A stretch of 64,000 bases of DNA from Fusibacter ferrireducens (GCF_015352425.1 NZ_JADKNH010000004.1:206013-270012); one strand, 5' to 3'; counted from the stretch's first letter, positions 53,107 to 63,681 are shown. Made by a program: numbers and translations. Notes: a model not told the origin generated them from the sequence alone.

Positions 53107-54063
53107 TTAAATAGCTTTTTCAATAAAGGTTTCATTGAAGTAAGCAATGGCCTTATTTAAAGATTCTAGATCGTGAATAGAAACGACTTTGATACTTCTG
53201 TCAATTTTGCCGATAAAAGCAGAAAGCGCATTTCCAGGACCAAATTCAACGATGGTATCAATGCCGATGGATTTCATAGATTCAATACATTCAATCCATC
53301 TCACGGAACTTGTAACTTGCTTTGCAAGAGTGTCTTTAATCAGGGATTCAGAGGACACAATTCGACCGTCCACGTTGGAAATAACAGGTACATTCATATC
53401 AGAAATATTGACGTTCTCCAGTTCCATAGCTAAGTTTTCTTGAGCTCTTATCAGCATAGAGGTGTGGAACGGTGCACTGACAGGAAGGGGGAGTACGCGT
53501 TTTGCGCCTTTTTCTTTTGCAATTTCTCCAGCGATTTCAAGCGCTTTAAGATCGCCGCCAATGACAATTTGTTTTGGAGAATTATAATTGCAAACTTCCA
53601 CAATACCGTGGGCACTGGCGAGCTTAGCAACTTCTTCTGTCTGATCCGGGGATAATCCTACAATGGCACTCATACCACCTACGCCAAGTGGTACTGCGTC
53701 TTGCATGAAAGCCCCTCTTTTTTTGACGAGCTGTACTGCTTCGTCAAAGGCTAAAGAGCCAGAACAAACATGTGCGCTATATTCGCCAAGACTTAAACCC
53801 GCCACGGCACTCGGTGTGATATCTATTTTGGACTCAAAGGCTTTAAGCATAGCGATAGAAGTCGTTAGAATCGCTGGTTGGGTGATTTCAGTTTTATTTA
53901 GATCCTCCTGGGGACCGTTAAAGCAAAGTGATTTTAAATCATAACCTAAAGCGAGATTTGCTTGATCATAAATGACGCGACTGACTTCGTAAGCCTCGAA
54001 AAACTCTTTTCCCATGCCTTCTTTTTGTGCACCTTGTCCTGCAAACACATAACCAATTTTCAT
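53107..54063 (-). CDS. fabD: Malonyl-CoA:ACP transacylase
   Basis: 318 residues. VFAGQGAQKEGMGK at the N-terminus, nucleophile Ser in GLSLGEYSAHV near residue 92, and the His in PVSAPFHTSML. Loads malonyl groups on ACP. Fifteen bp after fabK. The product is slightly longer than the common ~310 residues but otherwise regular. Confidence 0.96.
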   Translation of the reverse strand: MKIGYVFAGQGAQKEGMGKEFFEAYEVSRVIYDQANLALGYDLKSLCFNGPQEDLNKTEITQPAILTTSIAMLKAFESKIDITPSAVAGLSLGEYSAHVCSGSLAFDEAVQLVKKRGAFMQDAVPLGVGGMSAIVGLSPDQTEEVAKLASAHGIVEVCNYNSPKQIVIGGDLKALEIAGEIAKEKGAKRVLPLPVSAPFHTSMLIRAQENLAMELENVNISDMNVPVISNVDGRIVSSESLIKDTLAKQVTSSVRWIECIESMKSIGIDTIVEFGPGNALSAFIGKIDRSIKVVSIHDLESLNKAIAYFNETFIEKAI

Positions 54064-54078
54064 AACGTACCGTCCTTT

Positions 54079-55029
54079 CTATTTATCAGCAACCATTTTA
54101 AAGTTCTTGAGTATGACTGTTTCACATTCACTAAAAATTTGTTTTATGATTTCTTCAGAGGATTCTTCTTTCTTTATAAGACCTGCCACTTGACCAGCCA
54201 TGACGGAGCCAAACTGGATGTCGCCATCAACTGCGGCTTTTCTGAGTGCGCCTACGCCAAGTGCATCAATCTCTTCAACGGGAGCATTGTTTTTTTCAAG
54301 TTCAGCGCATTGACGATAGAGTTTGTTTTTTAAGATTCTGACGGGATGACCTGTAGATCTGCCCGAGATTACGGAAGATGTATCTTTCGCGCTGATCACC
54401 ATGTCCTTATAAGCAGAATGGACATTGCATTCATGCGCAACAAGGAATCTTGTGCCCACTTGGATACCATTGGCCCCAAGCATAAATGCAGCCGCTGCAC
54501 CTCTGCCATCGGCTATGCCGCCAGCAGCTACAACTGGAATACTCACGGAGTCAATGACCTGAGGAATCAGCGACATGGTCGTAAGTTCTCCGATATGGCC
54601 ACCTGCTTCCATACCTTCAGCGATAAGCGCGTCCACACCCAGTGATTCCATTCTTCTTGCAAGAGAAACGGATGCAACAACTGGAATGATTTTGATGTTA
54701 GCAGCTTTTAAACGTTCGATGTATTTACCCGGGCTACCAGCACCTGTGATGACGATTGGGACTTGTTTTTCTATTGCCAAGTCGATGATATCATCCACAA
54801 AGGGACTGAGAAGCATAATATTAAGCGCATAGGGTTTTTGAGTTAAGGTCTGAATTTTATTGAGTTGTTTTTCGACGATATGCTTTTCAGCATTACCACC
54901 AGCAATCACTCCAAGACCACCTGCGTTAGAAACTGCTGCTGCTAAGTCGGCATCAGAAATCCATGCCATGCCACCTTGTATGATAGGGTATTCAATATTA
55001 AGTAAATCGCAGATGTTTGTTCTAAACAT
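54079..55029 (-). CDS. fabK: Enoyl-[acyl-carrier-protein] reductase, FMN-dependent
   Basis: 316 residues, a TIM-barrel flavoprotein of the nitronate-monooxygenase/FabK class: PIIQGGMAWISDADLAAAVS, GGLGVIAGG, IVITGAGSPGKYI, AEGMEAGGHIG, VAAGGIADGRGAAAAFMLGA and GTRFLVAHE. In an operon with acpP and fabD it is FabK, the triclosan-insensitive enoyl reductase, rather than a nitronate monooxygenase. No fabI or fabH is present in this operon. GGAGG four bases before the ATG. Confidence 0.94.
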   Translation of the reverse strand: MFRTNICDLLNIEYPIIQGGMAWISDADLAAAVSNAGGLGVIAGGNAEKHIVEKQLNKIQTLTQKPYALNIMLLSPFVDDIIDLAIEKQVPIVITGAGSPGKYIERLKAANIKIIPVVASVSLARRMESLGVDALIAEGMEAGGHIGELTTMSLIPQVIDSVSIPVVAAGGIADGRGAAAAFMLGANGIQVGTRFLVAHECNVHSAYKDMVISAKDTSSVISGRSTGHPVRILKNKLYRQCAELEKNNAPVEEIDALGVGALRKAAVDGDIQFGSVMAGQVAGLIKKEESSEEIIKQIFSECETVILKNFKMVADK

Positions 55030-55168
55030 ATTGCCTCCTTGAAGACTACAAAAAGTTTATAAAAAGTTTATTTGTTTTCTTTATGAAGAAAATCCCAAGC
55101 ACAAGCCAAGGATTTTCTTAAAGGTTTTTGGTATAAATTGATTTTTGTAATTGTGATGATCGTTAATA

Positions 55169-55390
55169 TTATTTGCCAATGTAGCTGACGATATCGCCGA
55201 CTGTTTTAATATTTACAGCGTCATTTTCTTCAACTTTGATTTCGAAAGCATCTTCAATAGACATAATCAAATCCACCATGTCCAGTGAGTCAGCGCCTAA
55301 ATCTTCTCTGATGTCGCTTTCCATTGTCACTTCATCTACATCTAAATCTAATTCTTCAACTAAAATATCTCTTACTTTTTCAAAAGTCAT
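55169..55390 (-). CDS. acpP: Acyl carrier protein
   Basis: 73 residues from ATG 55390, chosen because GGAGG lies eight bases upstream. Phosphopantetheine Ser in REDLGADSLDMVDLIMSIE; acidic four-helix protein with MTFEKVRDILVEELDLD at the start. First gene of the fab operon. A separate interval of 139 bp to fabK. Confidence 0.96.
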   Translation of the reverse strand: MTFEKVRDILVEELDLDVDEVTMESDIREDLGADSLDMVDLIMSIEDAFEIKVEENDAVNIKTVGDIVSYIGK

Positions 55391-55436
55391 TTTATATTTC
55401 CTCCTAAAATTCATTTCATATTATTATTGCATCATT

Positions 55437-55489
55437 ATTCCGAATAATAGTGGCGCCTGAAACGCCTGTAATCATTTGACAACCAAAGT
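55437..55489 (-). promoter_or_regulatory. acpP promoter region with FabT-box-like palindrome
   Basis: Minus strand: ACTTTGGTTGTCAAATG (55473-55489), matching the streptococcal FabT box pattern ANTTTGATTATCAAATT at most positions, upstream of TTACAG-16-TATTAT (start near 55437). The remaining gap 55500-55880 is AT-rich with nothing I can name. Confidence 0.45.
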
Positions 55490-55883
55490 ATATGTCACCT
55501 AAAGTTAAGAATCAAGGCATTTTATAAATTGTTTATAATTGAGCATAAATTGTTAATAAAGGAAATGTAGGCACACAACCGCTGTTTTTTTTAACAAGTT
55601 AATTGAAACTGGCGTATATGGCTTTAAAAGAGCTACTTACAATACGAGTGACAATATAATAGAAGAAACCCATAGAGATTGTGGATGAAGGTCAAAATGG
55701 ATACCAATAAAAATATACATACTAAATGCATAAATATACAACTTGTGTATTTAAAAAATTAAGTTGATCGCTCTGTGCGGACGTTATAAATCGAATTTGA
55801 TAAAGCAAATACAAAAAAAACTTTAAAAAGTATGAGAAATTAAAAAAAAAAGCATTAAGTTCGATGAAAATATACAAAATGGG

Positions 55884-55912
55884 TTGTATTTTTATGTGAA
55901 GACTGATATATT
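55884..55912 (+). promoter_or_regulatory. Promoter of pyc
   Basis: TTGTAT, 17 bp, TATATT; start near 55919, leader about 25 nt. Confidence 0.7.
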
Positions 55913-55943
55913 GGTATGAATTAAATGTGAGGAGGGCTAAGAC

Positions 55944-58900
55944 GTGAAGAAATTTAAACGTGTACTGGTAGCCAATAGAGGTGAAATTGCGATTCGCGTT
56001 TTTAGGGCTTGTCATGAACTTGGTATAAGAACGGTGGCAATCTATTCTAAAGAGGATCAAAATTCGCTCTTTAGAACGAAGGCAGACGAATCTTATCTTA
56101 TAGGAAAGAATAAGGGACCAATTGAAGCATATCTTGATATCGATGAAATCGTTAAACTTGCAATCAAAAAAGGCGTTGATGCAATTCATCCAGGATATGG
56201 GTTTCTATCAGAAAATCCAGATTTCGCAAAGAAGTGTGCAGAAGCTGGGATTGAGTTTATAGGTCCAACACCAGAAATGATGATTTCTGTGGGTGATAAA
56301 ATTAAATCCAAAATTGTGGCAACTGCAGCATGTGTTCCTATAATTCCAGGCGTGGAAAGACCTATTGCCAATGACGAAGAGGCAAAACAATTCGCAAAAA
56401 AAGCGGGATATCCCATCATGCTCAAAGCAGCATCAGGTGGTGGCGGCAGAGGTATGCGCATTGTAAGGGATGAGAAGCATATCATAAAAGAGTTTCATGC
56501 TGCGAGCTCTGAAGCTCTTAAAGCATTTGGAAATGACGATATTTTTATTGAAAAATATCTAGAAGCGCCTAAGCATATTGAAGTTCAGATTTTGGGAGAT
56601 AAACATGGCAACATCGTTCATCTCTTTGAAAGAGATTGTTCTATTCAGAGAAGACATCAAAAAGTTGTTGAGTTTACACCAGCACTTTGCTTATCTGATG
56701 AGCAGAGAAAAGCCATTTGTGAAGATGCCATTAAAATTGCAAAGGCGGTTAACTACAGAGGCGCTGGAACTTGTGAATTCTTAGTAGACCAGACGGGTGC
56801 GCATTACTTTATTGAAATGAATCCTCGAATTCAAGTGGAGCATACTGTGACTGAGATGGTCACAGGCATTGATCTTGTACAAGCTCAAATTTTGGTGGCA
56901 GAAGGTTATGCCCTTGACTCTAAGGAGATCGCTATTAAGGGACAAGAAGATATTCATGTGAATGGTTACGCCATTCAATGTCGTATTACCACAGAAGATC
57001 CAAAGCATGATTTTATGCCTGACACTGGAAAAATTGATGTCTACAGAACAGGCTCAGGATTTGGTGTGAGACTTGACGGTGGCAATGGTTTCACCGGTGC
57101 AGTCATTTCGCCTTATTACGATAGTTTACTGGTAAAATGTACAACATGGTCGAGAAGCTTTGAAGATGCTATTCGTAAGTCCATAAGGGCCATTAAGGAA
57201 ATTAAGATCAGTGGCGTCAAGACTAATACAGATTTTCTTATTAATGTGCTCAACCACGAAACTTTCCATAAAGGGCTTTGTGATACGAACTTTATTGCAG
57301 ATAATAAGTCTTTGATGGATTTTAAATCCAAGACAGATAAAGAGTTACGCGTTCTCAATTTCATTGGAGAAAAAGTAGTCAATGAGACCAAGGGCAGAAA
57401 ACAAGAATTTGATGTGCCTCATGTACCCAATATTGAGGGCATGGCTAGAGGATTTGGCACAAAACAAATACTTGATCAGAAGGGTGCAAAAGGCGTTGTG
57501 GACTGGATTAGAAGCCAAAATAGATTGCTTCTAACAGATACTACAATGCGAGATGCACATCAATCTTTAATGGCTACACGCATGCGAACAGTGGATATGA
57601 AGAAGATTGCAAAGGCAACTGCGGTACTTGCGCCGGAGTTATTTTCACTCGAAATGTGGGGTGGTGCAACTTTTGATGTGGCCTATCGTTTCTTAAAAGA
57701 AAATCCGTGGGAGAGATTGGACAGCATTAGGGAGAGAGTGCCTAACGTGTTGCTTCAAATGCTCATTAGAGGTTCAAATGGCGTAGGCTATAAGAATTAT
57801 CCAGATAATGTGATTAAAGCACTCATTGATGAGGCAGCTATGAGAGGGATTGATGTCTTTAGAATCTTTGATTCTCTCAACTGGCTTGAAGGCATGAAGG
57901 TTTCCATGGAACAAGTGCTTCAGACGGGTAAAATAGCTGAGGGTGCACTGTGCTATACCGGGGATATACTCGATGAAACGCGAGATAAATACAGTCTCAA
58001 TTACTATATAAAAATGGCAAAAGAAGTTGAGAAAATGGGTGCTCATATTTTGGGAATTAAAGACATGTCTGCACTCTTAAAACCGTATGCGGCTAAAAAA
58101 CTCATTACAGCACTTAAAAATGAAATTTCAATCCCAATTCATCTTCATACACATGATACAACTGGAAATGGTGTGGCAACACTGCTCATGGCAGCAGAAG
58201 CGGGCGTGGATATAGTGGATACGGCGTTTAACAGTATGTCAGGACTTACAAGTCAGCCAGCGCTCAACAGTATTGTGGCAGCACTTTCTAATTCGTCACG
58301 AGATACGGGGCTTAAATTGGATAATATTCAACAGATATCTGATTATTGGGCAAATGTTAGACCGGTATATCAAAGTTTTGAATCCGATTTGAAGACTTCC
58401 AGTGCAGAAATTTATAAATATGAGATTCCAGGTGGACAGTACTCAAACCTTAAACCGCAGGTAGATAGTTTTGGCCTTTCACACAAGTTCGGTGAAGTGA
58501 AAGAAATGTACAAATCTGTGAATGAAATGTTCGGCGATATCATTAAGGTGACGCCATCATCTAAAGCAGTGGGCGACATGGCAATCTTCATGGTGCAAAA
58601 TGAACTCAGTCCAGAGAACCTTTTAGAAAAGGGTAAAGATCTCGCGTTCCCTGATTCAGTCATTTCCTATTTTGCAGGATACATGGGACAACCACAAGGT
58701 GGATTTCCAGAGCAAATTCAGAAAATGGTGCTTAAGAATCAAGAACCGATTACTTGTAGACCTGGCGATTTATTACCACCTGAGGATTTCGGTGCGATAG
58801 ATTCACACCTTAGAAATAAATACAATATTAAGCCAAGTAAATCTGATTTAATCAGTTACGCACTCTATCCAAAAGTAGTGGATGACTATTATGAATATCT

Positions 58901-59378
58901 AGAGAAACACGGTGATTTCAGTAGAATGGGCAGTGATATCTTCTTTCATGGCCTCGTTGAAGGTGAAACTTGTGAAATTGAAATTGAATCGGGTAAAATA
59001 CTAAATGTTAAATTACTCGAGATAGGCAAAATCTTGGACGATGGTACAAGATCGGTTATCTATGAAGTCAACGGCAACAGAAGAGAAGTTGCTATTAAGG
59101 ATATGAGTTCATCTCTTAGAAGCAATCTGACTCAAACCGTGTTTGCAGATGATTCAAACCCGTGTGAAGTGGGAAGTCCAATACCGGGAAAGGTAACTAA
59201 GGTATTGGTGAGTGAAGGCGATGAGGTCAATGAAAATGATATACTATTTATCATTGAAGCCATGAAAATGGAAACGACTATCAGCGCGAAGCAAAGTGGT
59301 GTTGTGGAAAAAATCTATGTGAAGCAGGATCAGCTTGTGAAATCCGGTGAGCTGTTGCTTGAAGTTTGCATTGGATAG
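55944..59378 (+). CDS. pyc: Pyruvate carboxylase
   Basis: 1144 residues from GTG 55944 (GAGGAGGG eight bases upstream), the single-chain form. Biotin carboxylase domain about 1-455 (RVLVANRGEIAIRVFRA, KAASGGGGRGMRIV, EMNPRIQVEHTVTEMVTG), carboxyltransferase domain about 530-800 (LTDTTMRDAHQSLMATRMRT, FEMWGGATFD-like LEMWGGATFDVAYRF, HDTTGNGVA), allosteric linker, then the biotinyl domain with Lys1108 in EAMKMETT. Makes oxaloacetate from pyruvate and bicarbonate. Monocistronic with its own promoter and terminator. Confidence 0.98.
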   Translation: MKKFKRVLVANRGEIAIRVFRACHELGIRTVAIYSKEDQNSLFRTKADESYLIGKNKGPIEAYLDIDEIVKLAIKKGVDAIHPGYGFLSENPDFAKKCAEAGIEFIGPTPEMMISVGDKIKSKIVATAACVPIIPGVERPIANDEEAKQFAKKAGYPIMLKAASGGGGRGMRIVRDEKHIIKEFHAASSEALKAFGNDDIFIEKYLEAPKHIEVQILGDKHGNIVHLFERDCSIQRRHQKVVEFTPALCLSDEQRKAICEDAIKIAKAVNYRGAGTCEFLVDQTGAHYFIEMNPRIQVEHTVTEMVTGIDLVQAQILVAEGYALDSKEIAIKGQEDIHVNGYAIQCRITTEDPKHDFMPDTGKIDVYRTGSGFGVRLDGGNGFTGAVISPYYDSLLVKCTTWSRSFEDAIRKSIRAIKEIKISGVKTNTDFLINVLNHETFHKGLCDTNFIADNKSLMDFKSKTDKELRVLNFIGEKVVNETKGRKQEFDVPHVPNIEGMARGFGTKQILDQKGAKGVVDWIRSQNRLLLTDTTMRDAHQSLMATRMRTVDMKKIAKATAVLAPELFSLEMWGGATFDVAYRFLKENPWERLDSIRERVPNVLLQMLIRGSNGVGYKNYPDNVIKALIDEAAMRGIDVFRIFDSLNWLEGMKVSMEQVLQTGKIAEGALCYTGDILDETRDKYSLNYYIKMAKEVEKMGAHILGIKDMSALLKPYAAKKLITALKNEISIPIHLHTHDTTGNGVATLLMAAEAGVDIVDTAFNSMSGLTSQPALNSIVAALSNSSRDTGLKLDNIQQISDYWANVRPVYQSFESDLKTSSAEIYKYEIPGGQYSNLKPQVDSFGLSHKFGEVKEMYKSVNEMFGDIIKVTPSSKAVGDMAIFMVQNELSPENLLEKGKDLAFPDSVISYFAGYMGQPQGGFPEQIQKMVLKNQEPITCRPGDLLPPEDFGAIDSHLRNKYNIKPSKSDLISYALYPKVVDDYYEYLEKHGDFSRMGSDIFFHGLVEGETCEIEIESGKILNVKLLEIGKILDDGTRSVIYEVNGNRREVAIKDMSSSLRSNLTQTVFADDSNPCEVGSPIPGKVTKVLVSEGDEVNENDILFIIEAMKMETTISAKQSGVVEKIYVKQDQLVKSGELLLEVCIG

Positions 59379-59435
59379 GTTCGAACACTGTTAATTGTAT
59401 TGAATAAATGCTTAAATTATAAAGTTTTAACATTC

Positions 59436-59477
59436 AAAAAGCTATTATCTGTTTCATAAGAGCAGATAATAGCTTTT
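59436..59477 (+). terminator. Terminator of pyc
   Basis: AAAAAGCTATTATCTG / CAGATAATAGCTTTT hairpin 57 bp after the pyc stop, followed by GTC. Confidence 0.8.
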
Positions 59478-59592
59478 GTCTATGTCTAAAGCTTTTTGGC
59501 AACGTTGTTTTGATCGAAGTCATCAGAGGATGTGATGATCAGATCATACACACTTTCTAATAAAATTCATACATTATATCTCAAAATCAAAA

Positions 59593-62500
59593 CTAAATCA
59601 GCTTAGCCACTTGTAAAAACTTAAGAATCATGGTGGCCATCTCAGCTCTGGTCATTTGATCTTGAGGTGCAATGGCATTATAACGTCCAACGATAATATT
59701 GTATTTGACGCAAAGTGCTACTGCTTTTCTTTCATTTGCAGGCATTAGAGCATAATCATCGTAGCCTGATAATAACGCCACGATTTCACTTTCTGTTAAA
59801 GATGGATCAAGAGTGGTCCATTGGAATGCGTTTGAAATCAATTGAGCGGCTTCTGATCTTGTAATTGCCGTATTTGGCTTTAATGTGTTCTCAGAAGCCC
59901 AATGATCCATAATGCCGAAATCATCTGCTGCAAAGATATACGGATTGTACCATTTGTCTATACTGACATCTGTAAAATGAACGGTTTTTGTCTGGATTGG
60001 CAGACCGAGTCCTTTGACTAAGGCAGTGATGTATTCTGCTCGAGTAACTGTATCATCAGGAGCATATTTTTTATTGCCTATGCCACTGACGACTAATCTT
60101 GATCCCAATTCATTTACGGTTGCTTTAGCCCAGTGATTGACCATATCGTCAAAAGTTACTGGATTCCAAATCAACGTATATTGGCTGTTGGTTAGGCTGT
60201 TGATCTTTGCAACATATTGGCCATCTTGAAGTTTGACTTCTGTTGGCACTGAACGATAGGTGCCGTCATCTTCATACACAATAGCAGTTGTAATTTGACG
60301 GCTATCTGGTGTTTCTATAGTTCTGCCGACAAATTTTTTAAATCTTTTGACTTCAACTTCCTTGTCATCTTGGTAGACATGTACTGAAAATTCAACGGGT
60401 TCTCCAATGACTTCAGTGATTCCAAATGCTTTCAATTGCTCTGGGAGAGGTTTTGAAACGGTTTTAACCTCTATTTGAGCTCTTACAGTGTCCATATTGT
60501 AACTTGACCAGTCAATTGCATCTACAGGTAACTTGTAATTTGCAAAATTTGTATCCATCTCAATTGTGCCCTTGTAAGATTGTAACAAGTTGATTGTCGA
60601 ACCGTTAAAGGCGCCTATAAATACGTCGCTGGATGTACTGTCCTTCAAGGTTACTACTGGATTTTCTGTCTTTTGTTCTAGTTTTTTCTTGAGTTCTGCT
60701 TCGTTCACACTTATGGTGGTTTGTTTTAAATCATTCTCAATCAATACTTTTTGATTGCCGATTTTTTCTTCTATGCCATCCACCCAAACACTTGCACCAT
60801 CTTCTTCTTGAGTTGTTTGATCAGGCACAGATGGCGCAGGGTCAGAAGGCGTTTGATCAGGCTCATCTGGATCATCTTTATCCTCAAATGGTTTGACCTT
60901 GTTCGAAACTGTGGAAGCACCTGTGCCCACAGCGTTAAAAGCACTTACTTTAAAAGAGTACTCTACGCCATTGGAGAGCTGGTCTACCACTATGGCAGAA
61001 CTTGTCGTTGAATAAGTGCGCGTTTCATTTGTCGGTAAAATCGTCACATGATAACCTTTTAATGGACTGCCGCCGTCATCTGTAGGCTTTCCAACTTCAA
61101 GTCTCACCGTGCTATTGCCTTCTTGTGCTACGACGCTATTAGGTGCACTTGGAACGGTTACATAGAGTAAATAAGCTTCATTGGAATTAAGGCCTTCACC
61201 CGTTATATTTGTTGCAGCTATTTGGAAGGTATAACCTTTGCCTTTATCCAAGTTCTGTAGAGTAATTGTCGTTTGCGTTGATGGCACAACCTGAATGGCT
61301 TGGCTGGAGGTTGTCTCAGTTCTCGCGTAGATTTTATAGTTTTCAGCTTTATCCACTGCTGTCCAAGATAGCGTAACGCCATTATCAGAAATGGTCGGCG
61401 CACTCAAAACAGGTGCATTTGGAAGTGGTGGCATCGGTTTGCTCGAAACGGTTTGAGAGAGTTCGCTGTCAAGATCTACACTCTTTGCTGAAACTCTAAA
61501 GTAATAAGTCTGACCGTTTGTAAGTCCATCAATAGAAGCACTTGTTTGATTTACAGTGGCATCGACTACTTTTATTGCGCTTGAAGTTGTGGTTATCGTA
61601 TCTGTGCTGACGTATATCTTATAACCAGTTGCATTTGAAACTGGAAGCCAAGACACTTCTACTTTTTCATCTCCAGGTGCTGCAGATTGAATGACTGGTG
61701 CATCAGGTTTGAATGGGAGCACTTCAAAAGTTTTAATTTTTTCAGAACTGTCAAGAGCCATACTGGAAGCATCCGTGATTGTTGCTGTGTAGGTACCAGG
61801 GGCTGTTGTCAATGTGGTTTCCCATTTGCCTGTTGATGTCACTGCAACGGTCTTTGAATCCTTTGATATAGTGACCTCAGGAAAAGATTTGACATTTGTC
61901 GAATAATTTCTAATGGTGGTGAGCTTGTATCCGCTTTGCGTTTCAAAATTAAAAGTGAGCGTTTCTTCTTTTTTAACAGACGTTTTATCCACTTTAAGTG
62001 CTAGAGGCGTCGCTATAGAAGCTTCACGTGGTAAGCTGTCTGAATCGGTCCAATTTTTCTCAAAGTAGAAATAATGAGAAAGGGGTTTGTCACGTATAAT
62101 GCTCACGACTTTATAAGGCATCAGTAAAACATCGTCATCTGTTTCATAAAGTCTGTAGGCAGTTTTATTCTCAAGTGGTTTATAATCATTGTAAAACGTA
62201 AGCAAATACAAATTCATGTCAATGGGTACCTCAGTTGCTGGATTGGATCTTAGATAGAGGTAGTCAAATACGGTATCACCGTATTCAATTGTGGGTTGTC
62301 CCACATTATAGATTTTACTCAAATGGTCAGAATGTGGCATAGTAAAGCTATCTGCAACTGTTTTGGTAAATAATTTATCAGGGGCATAAATATAGATATT
62401 CTCATCACCGCCGATTTCACCGCTAATGCTTATTGCAAACTCTTCTGGCAATTGAGCATTATCCAACCAGAATTCAACTTCATTAGGATGTGGAACGTTC

Positions 62501-63681
62501 GTGTTGGCGTCGATATCATATATACTATTGCCAGTTGTCGGATCTAGTACATAGAGCTTTTTAATAGTGCTCAATGTCGTCGATGCATCATCTTTAGTTT
62601 TCTTGATCCTCGTGTATAAATTTCGATTGTTGAGATCCATCTGTATCATCTGTATTTTACCAGATTCAAGGTCAAGTGTCTTGATAACAGATGTACACTT
62701 CCATGGATCATCACCTATGAGACCGAGATCAGCGTAAAAGACAAGTTTTTTAGCATCTGTTGTTGTGATCGAATATGAGTCACTGTATCCAATGAACAGG
62801 AATTCTGGTGAACTGAGGGTGACTTTAGAGCCATTGCCATCATAGATACTGGTTGAAGTAACTCTGGTTCGGCTCGTCAGGTTCATATGGACCATTGCCT
62901 TTCCTGTTGGGATGACCACGATCACACTGGTTTCAATAGAATCTGAGATCAAATATTTCAACGAACCATCCAAGACAAGGTTAGAGAAAGTTACTTCCCC
63001 ATTTGCGTCAGTAGTTGCAGAAGCGACCACCGTGTGTTGATAATTTTTCACGGTAAGGTCTACGCCGGGAATCACAGCATTAGTATTGGGATCTCTAACA
63101 GTTAATGTGACATCTGCTGTAATTGAACTTGAACCAATTTGGTCCTCGCTTAAAATGAGACTATCTGAGCTGATTTCTTGACCGCCGACCATGATTTTAA
63201 CGGCAACATCATAGGGTTCGATGGCAGATTTTACAATCCATTGATTTCCCAAATACAATTCGCCCGCGCTACTCTTGACAGCATTTTCTAATATGTCCGC
63301 TGTTACTTTCCCAGAAGTGTAGAAAGTCCTTTGAGTGCCAACGGTGCTATTGAGTGTTAAAACAACGGTTCTATCGCCGTCGTATTGAGCGGCTACTTTG
63401 TTGACAGAAGTATTCACATAGTTGGTATACCCCGAAGCATCGTTGTAGGATGCACTAAATAAATCTGGATTTAAAGCATACGACGTATCCAATGCTTGGT
63501 TAAAGACAATTCGGATTTGTCTATTTTCGTCAAACGTTATCTGATCGACTTCAAGGTATGTTTCGATAGCATATGATAACGTCATGTGATTGCCAAGCAG
63601 TGCTAAACTCATTAAGAGCAGTAGTACGCTCAGTTTGGATATTTTTTTGAATAGGATTGATATTATGTACCTTTGTTCCAT
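59593..63681 (-). CDS. Secreted surface protein with fibronectin type III and S-layer homology domains
   Basis: 1362 residues from ATG 63681, with GGAGG five bases upstream; the frame start at 63693 is four codons too long. Signal peptide about 14-38 (LSVLLLLMSLALL). Residues about 40-125 look like a bacterial Ig/SbsA-type domain (ITFDENRQIRIVFNQALD), about 150-240 a carboxypeptidase-regulatory-like domain, and 250-560 a large unassigned region. FN3 repeats start near 657, 752 and 840. An acidic proline linker is at ~930 and three SLH domains start near 1175, 1235 and 1305 (VNHWAKATVNELG, IDKWYNPYIFAADDF). SLH domains bind it to the cell wall polymer. Likely an adhesin or S-layer-associated protein. 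Confidence 0.9.
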   Translation of the reverse strand: MEQRYIISILFKKISKLSVLLLLMSLALLGNHMTLSYAIETYLEVDQITFDENRQIRIVFNQALDTSYALNPDLFSASYNDASGYTNYVNTSVNKVAAQYDGDRTVVLTLNSTVGTQRTFYTSGKVTADILENAVKSSAGELYLGNQWIVKSAIEPYDVAVKIMVGGQEISSDSLILSEDQIGSSSITADVTLTVRDPNTNAVIPGVDLTVKNYQHTVVASATTDANGEVTFSNLVLDGSLKYLISDSIETSVIVVIPTGKAMVHMNLTSRTRVTSTSIYDGNGSKVTLSSPEFLFIGYSDSYSITTTDAKKLVFYADLGLIGDDPWKCTSVIKTLDLESGKIQMIQMDLNNRNLYTRIKKTKDDASTTLSTIKKLYVLDPTTGNSIYDIDANTNVPHPNEVEFWLDNAQLPEEFAISISGEIGGDENIYIYAPDKLFTKTVADSFTMPHSDHLSKIYNVGQPTIEYGDTVFDYLYLRSNPATEVPIDMNLYLLTFYNDYKPLENKTAYRLYETDDDVLLMPYKVVSIIRDKPLSHYFYFEKNWTDSDSLPREASIATPLALKVDKTSVKKEETLTFNFETQSGYKLTTIRNYSTNVKSFPEVTISKDSKTVAVTSTGKWETTLTTAPGTYTATITDASSMALDSSEKIKTFEVLPFKPDAPVIQSAAPGDEKVEVSWLPVSNATGYKIYVSTDTITTTSSAIKVVDATVNQTSASIDGLTNGQTYYFRVSAKSVDLDSELSQTVSSKPMPPLPNAPVLSAPTISDNGVTLSWTAVDKAENYKIYARTETTSSQAIQVVPSTQTTITLQNLDKGKGYTFQIAATNITGEGLNSNEAYLLYVTVPSAPNSVVAQEGNSTVRLEVGKPTDDGGSPLKGYHVTILPTNETRTYSTTSSAIVVDQLSNGVEYSFKVSAFNAVGTGASTVSNKVKPFEDKDDPDEPDQTPSDPAPSVPDQTTQEEDGASVWVDGIEEKIGNQKVLIENDLKQTTISVNEAELKKKLEQKTENPVVTLKDSTSSDVFIGAFNGSTINLLQSYKGTIEMDTNFANYKLPVDAIDWSSYNMDTVRAQIEVKTVSKPLPEQLKAFGITEVIGEPVEFSVHVYQDDKEVEVKRFKKFVGRTIETPDSRQITTAIVYEDDGTYRSVPTEVKLQDGQYVAKINSLTNSQYTLIWNPVTFDDMVNHWAKATVNELGSRLVVSGIGNKKYAPDDTVTRAEYITALVKGLGLPIQTKTVHFTDVSIDKWYNPYIFAADDFGIMDHWASENTLKPNTAITRSEAAQLISNAFQWTTLDPSLTESEIVALLSGYDDYALMPANERKAVALCVKYNIIVGRYNAIAPQDQMTRAEMATMILKFLQVAKLI

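Noticed and set aside
55722-56189. 155-codon minus-strand frame covering the pyc promoter and 5' end
   Set aside because: Very Phe/Tyr/Ile-rich, overlaps the conserved biotin carboxylase domain in antisense, and has no ribosome site.
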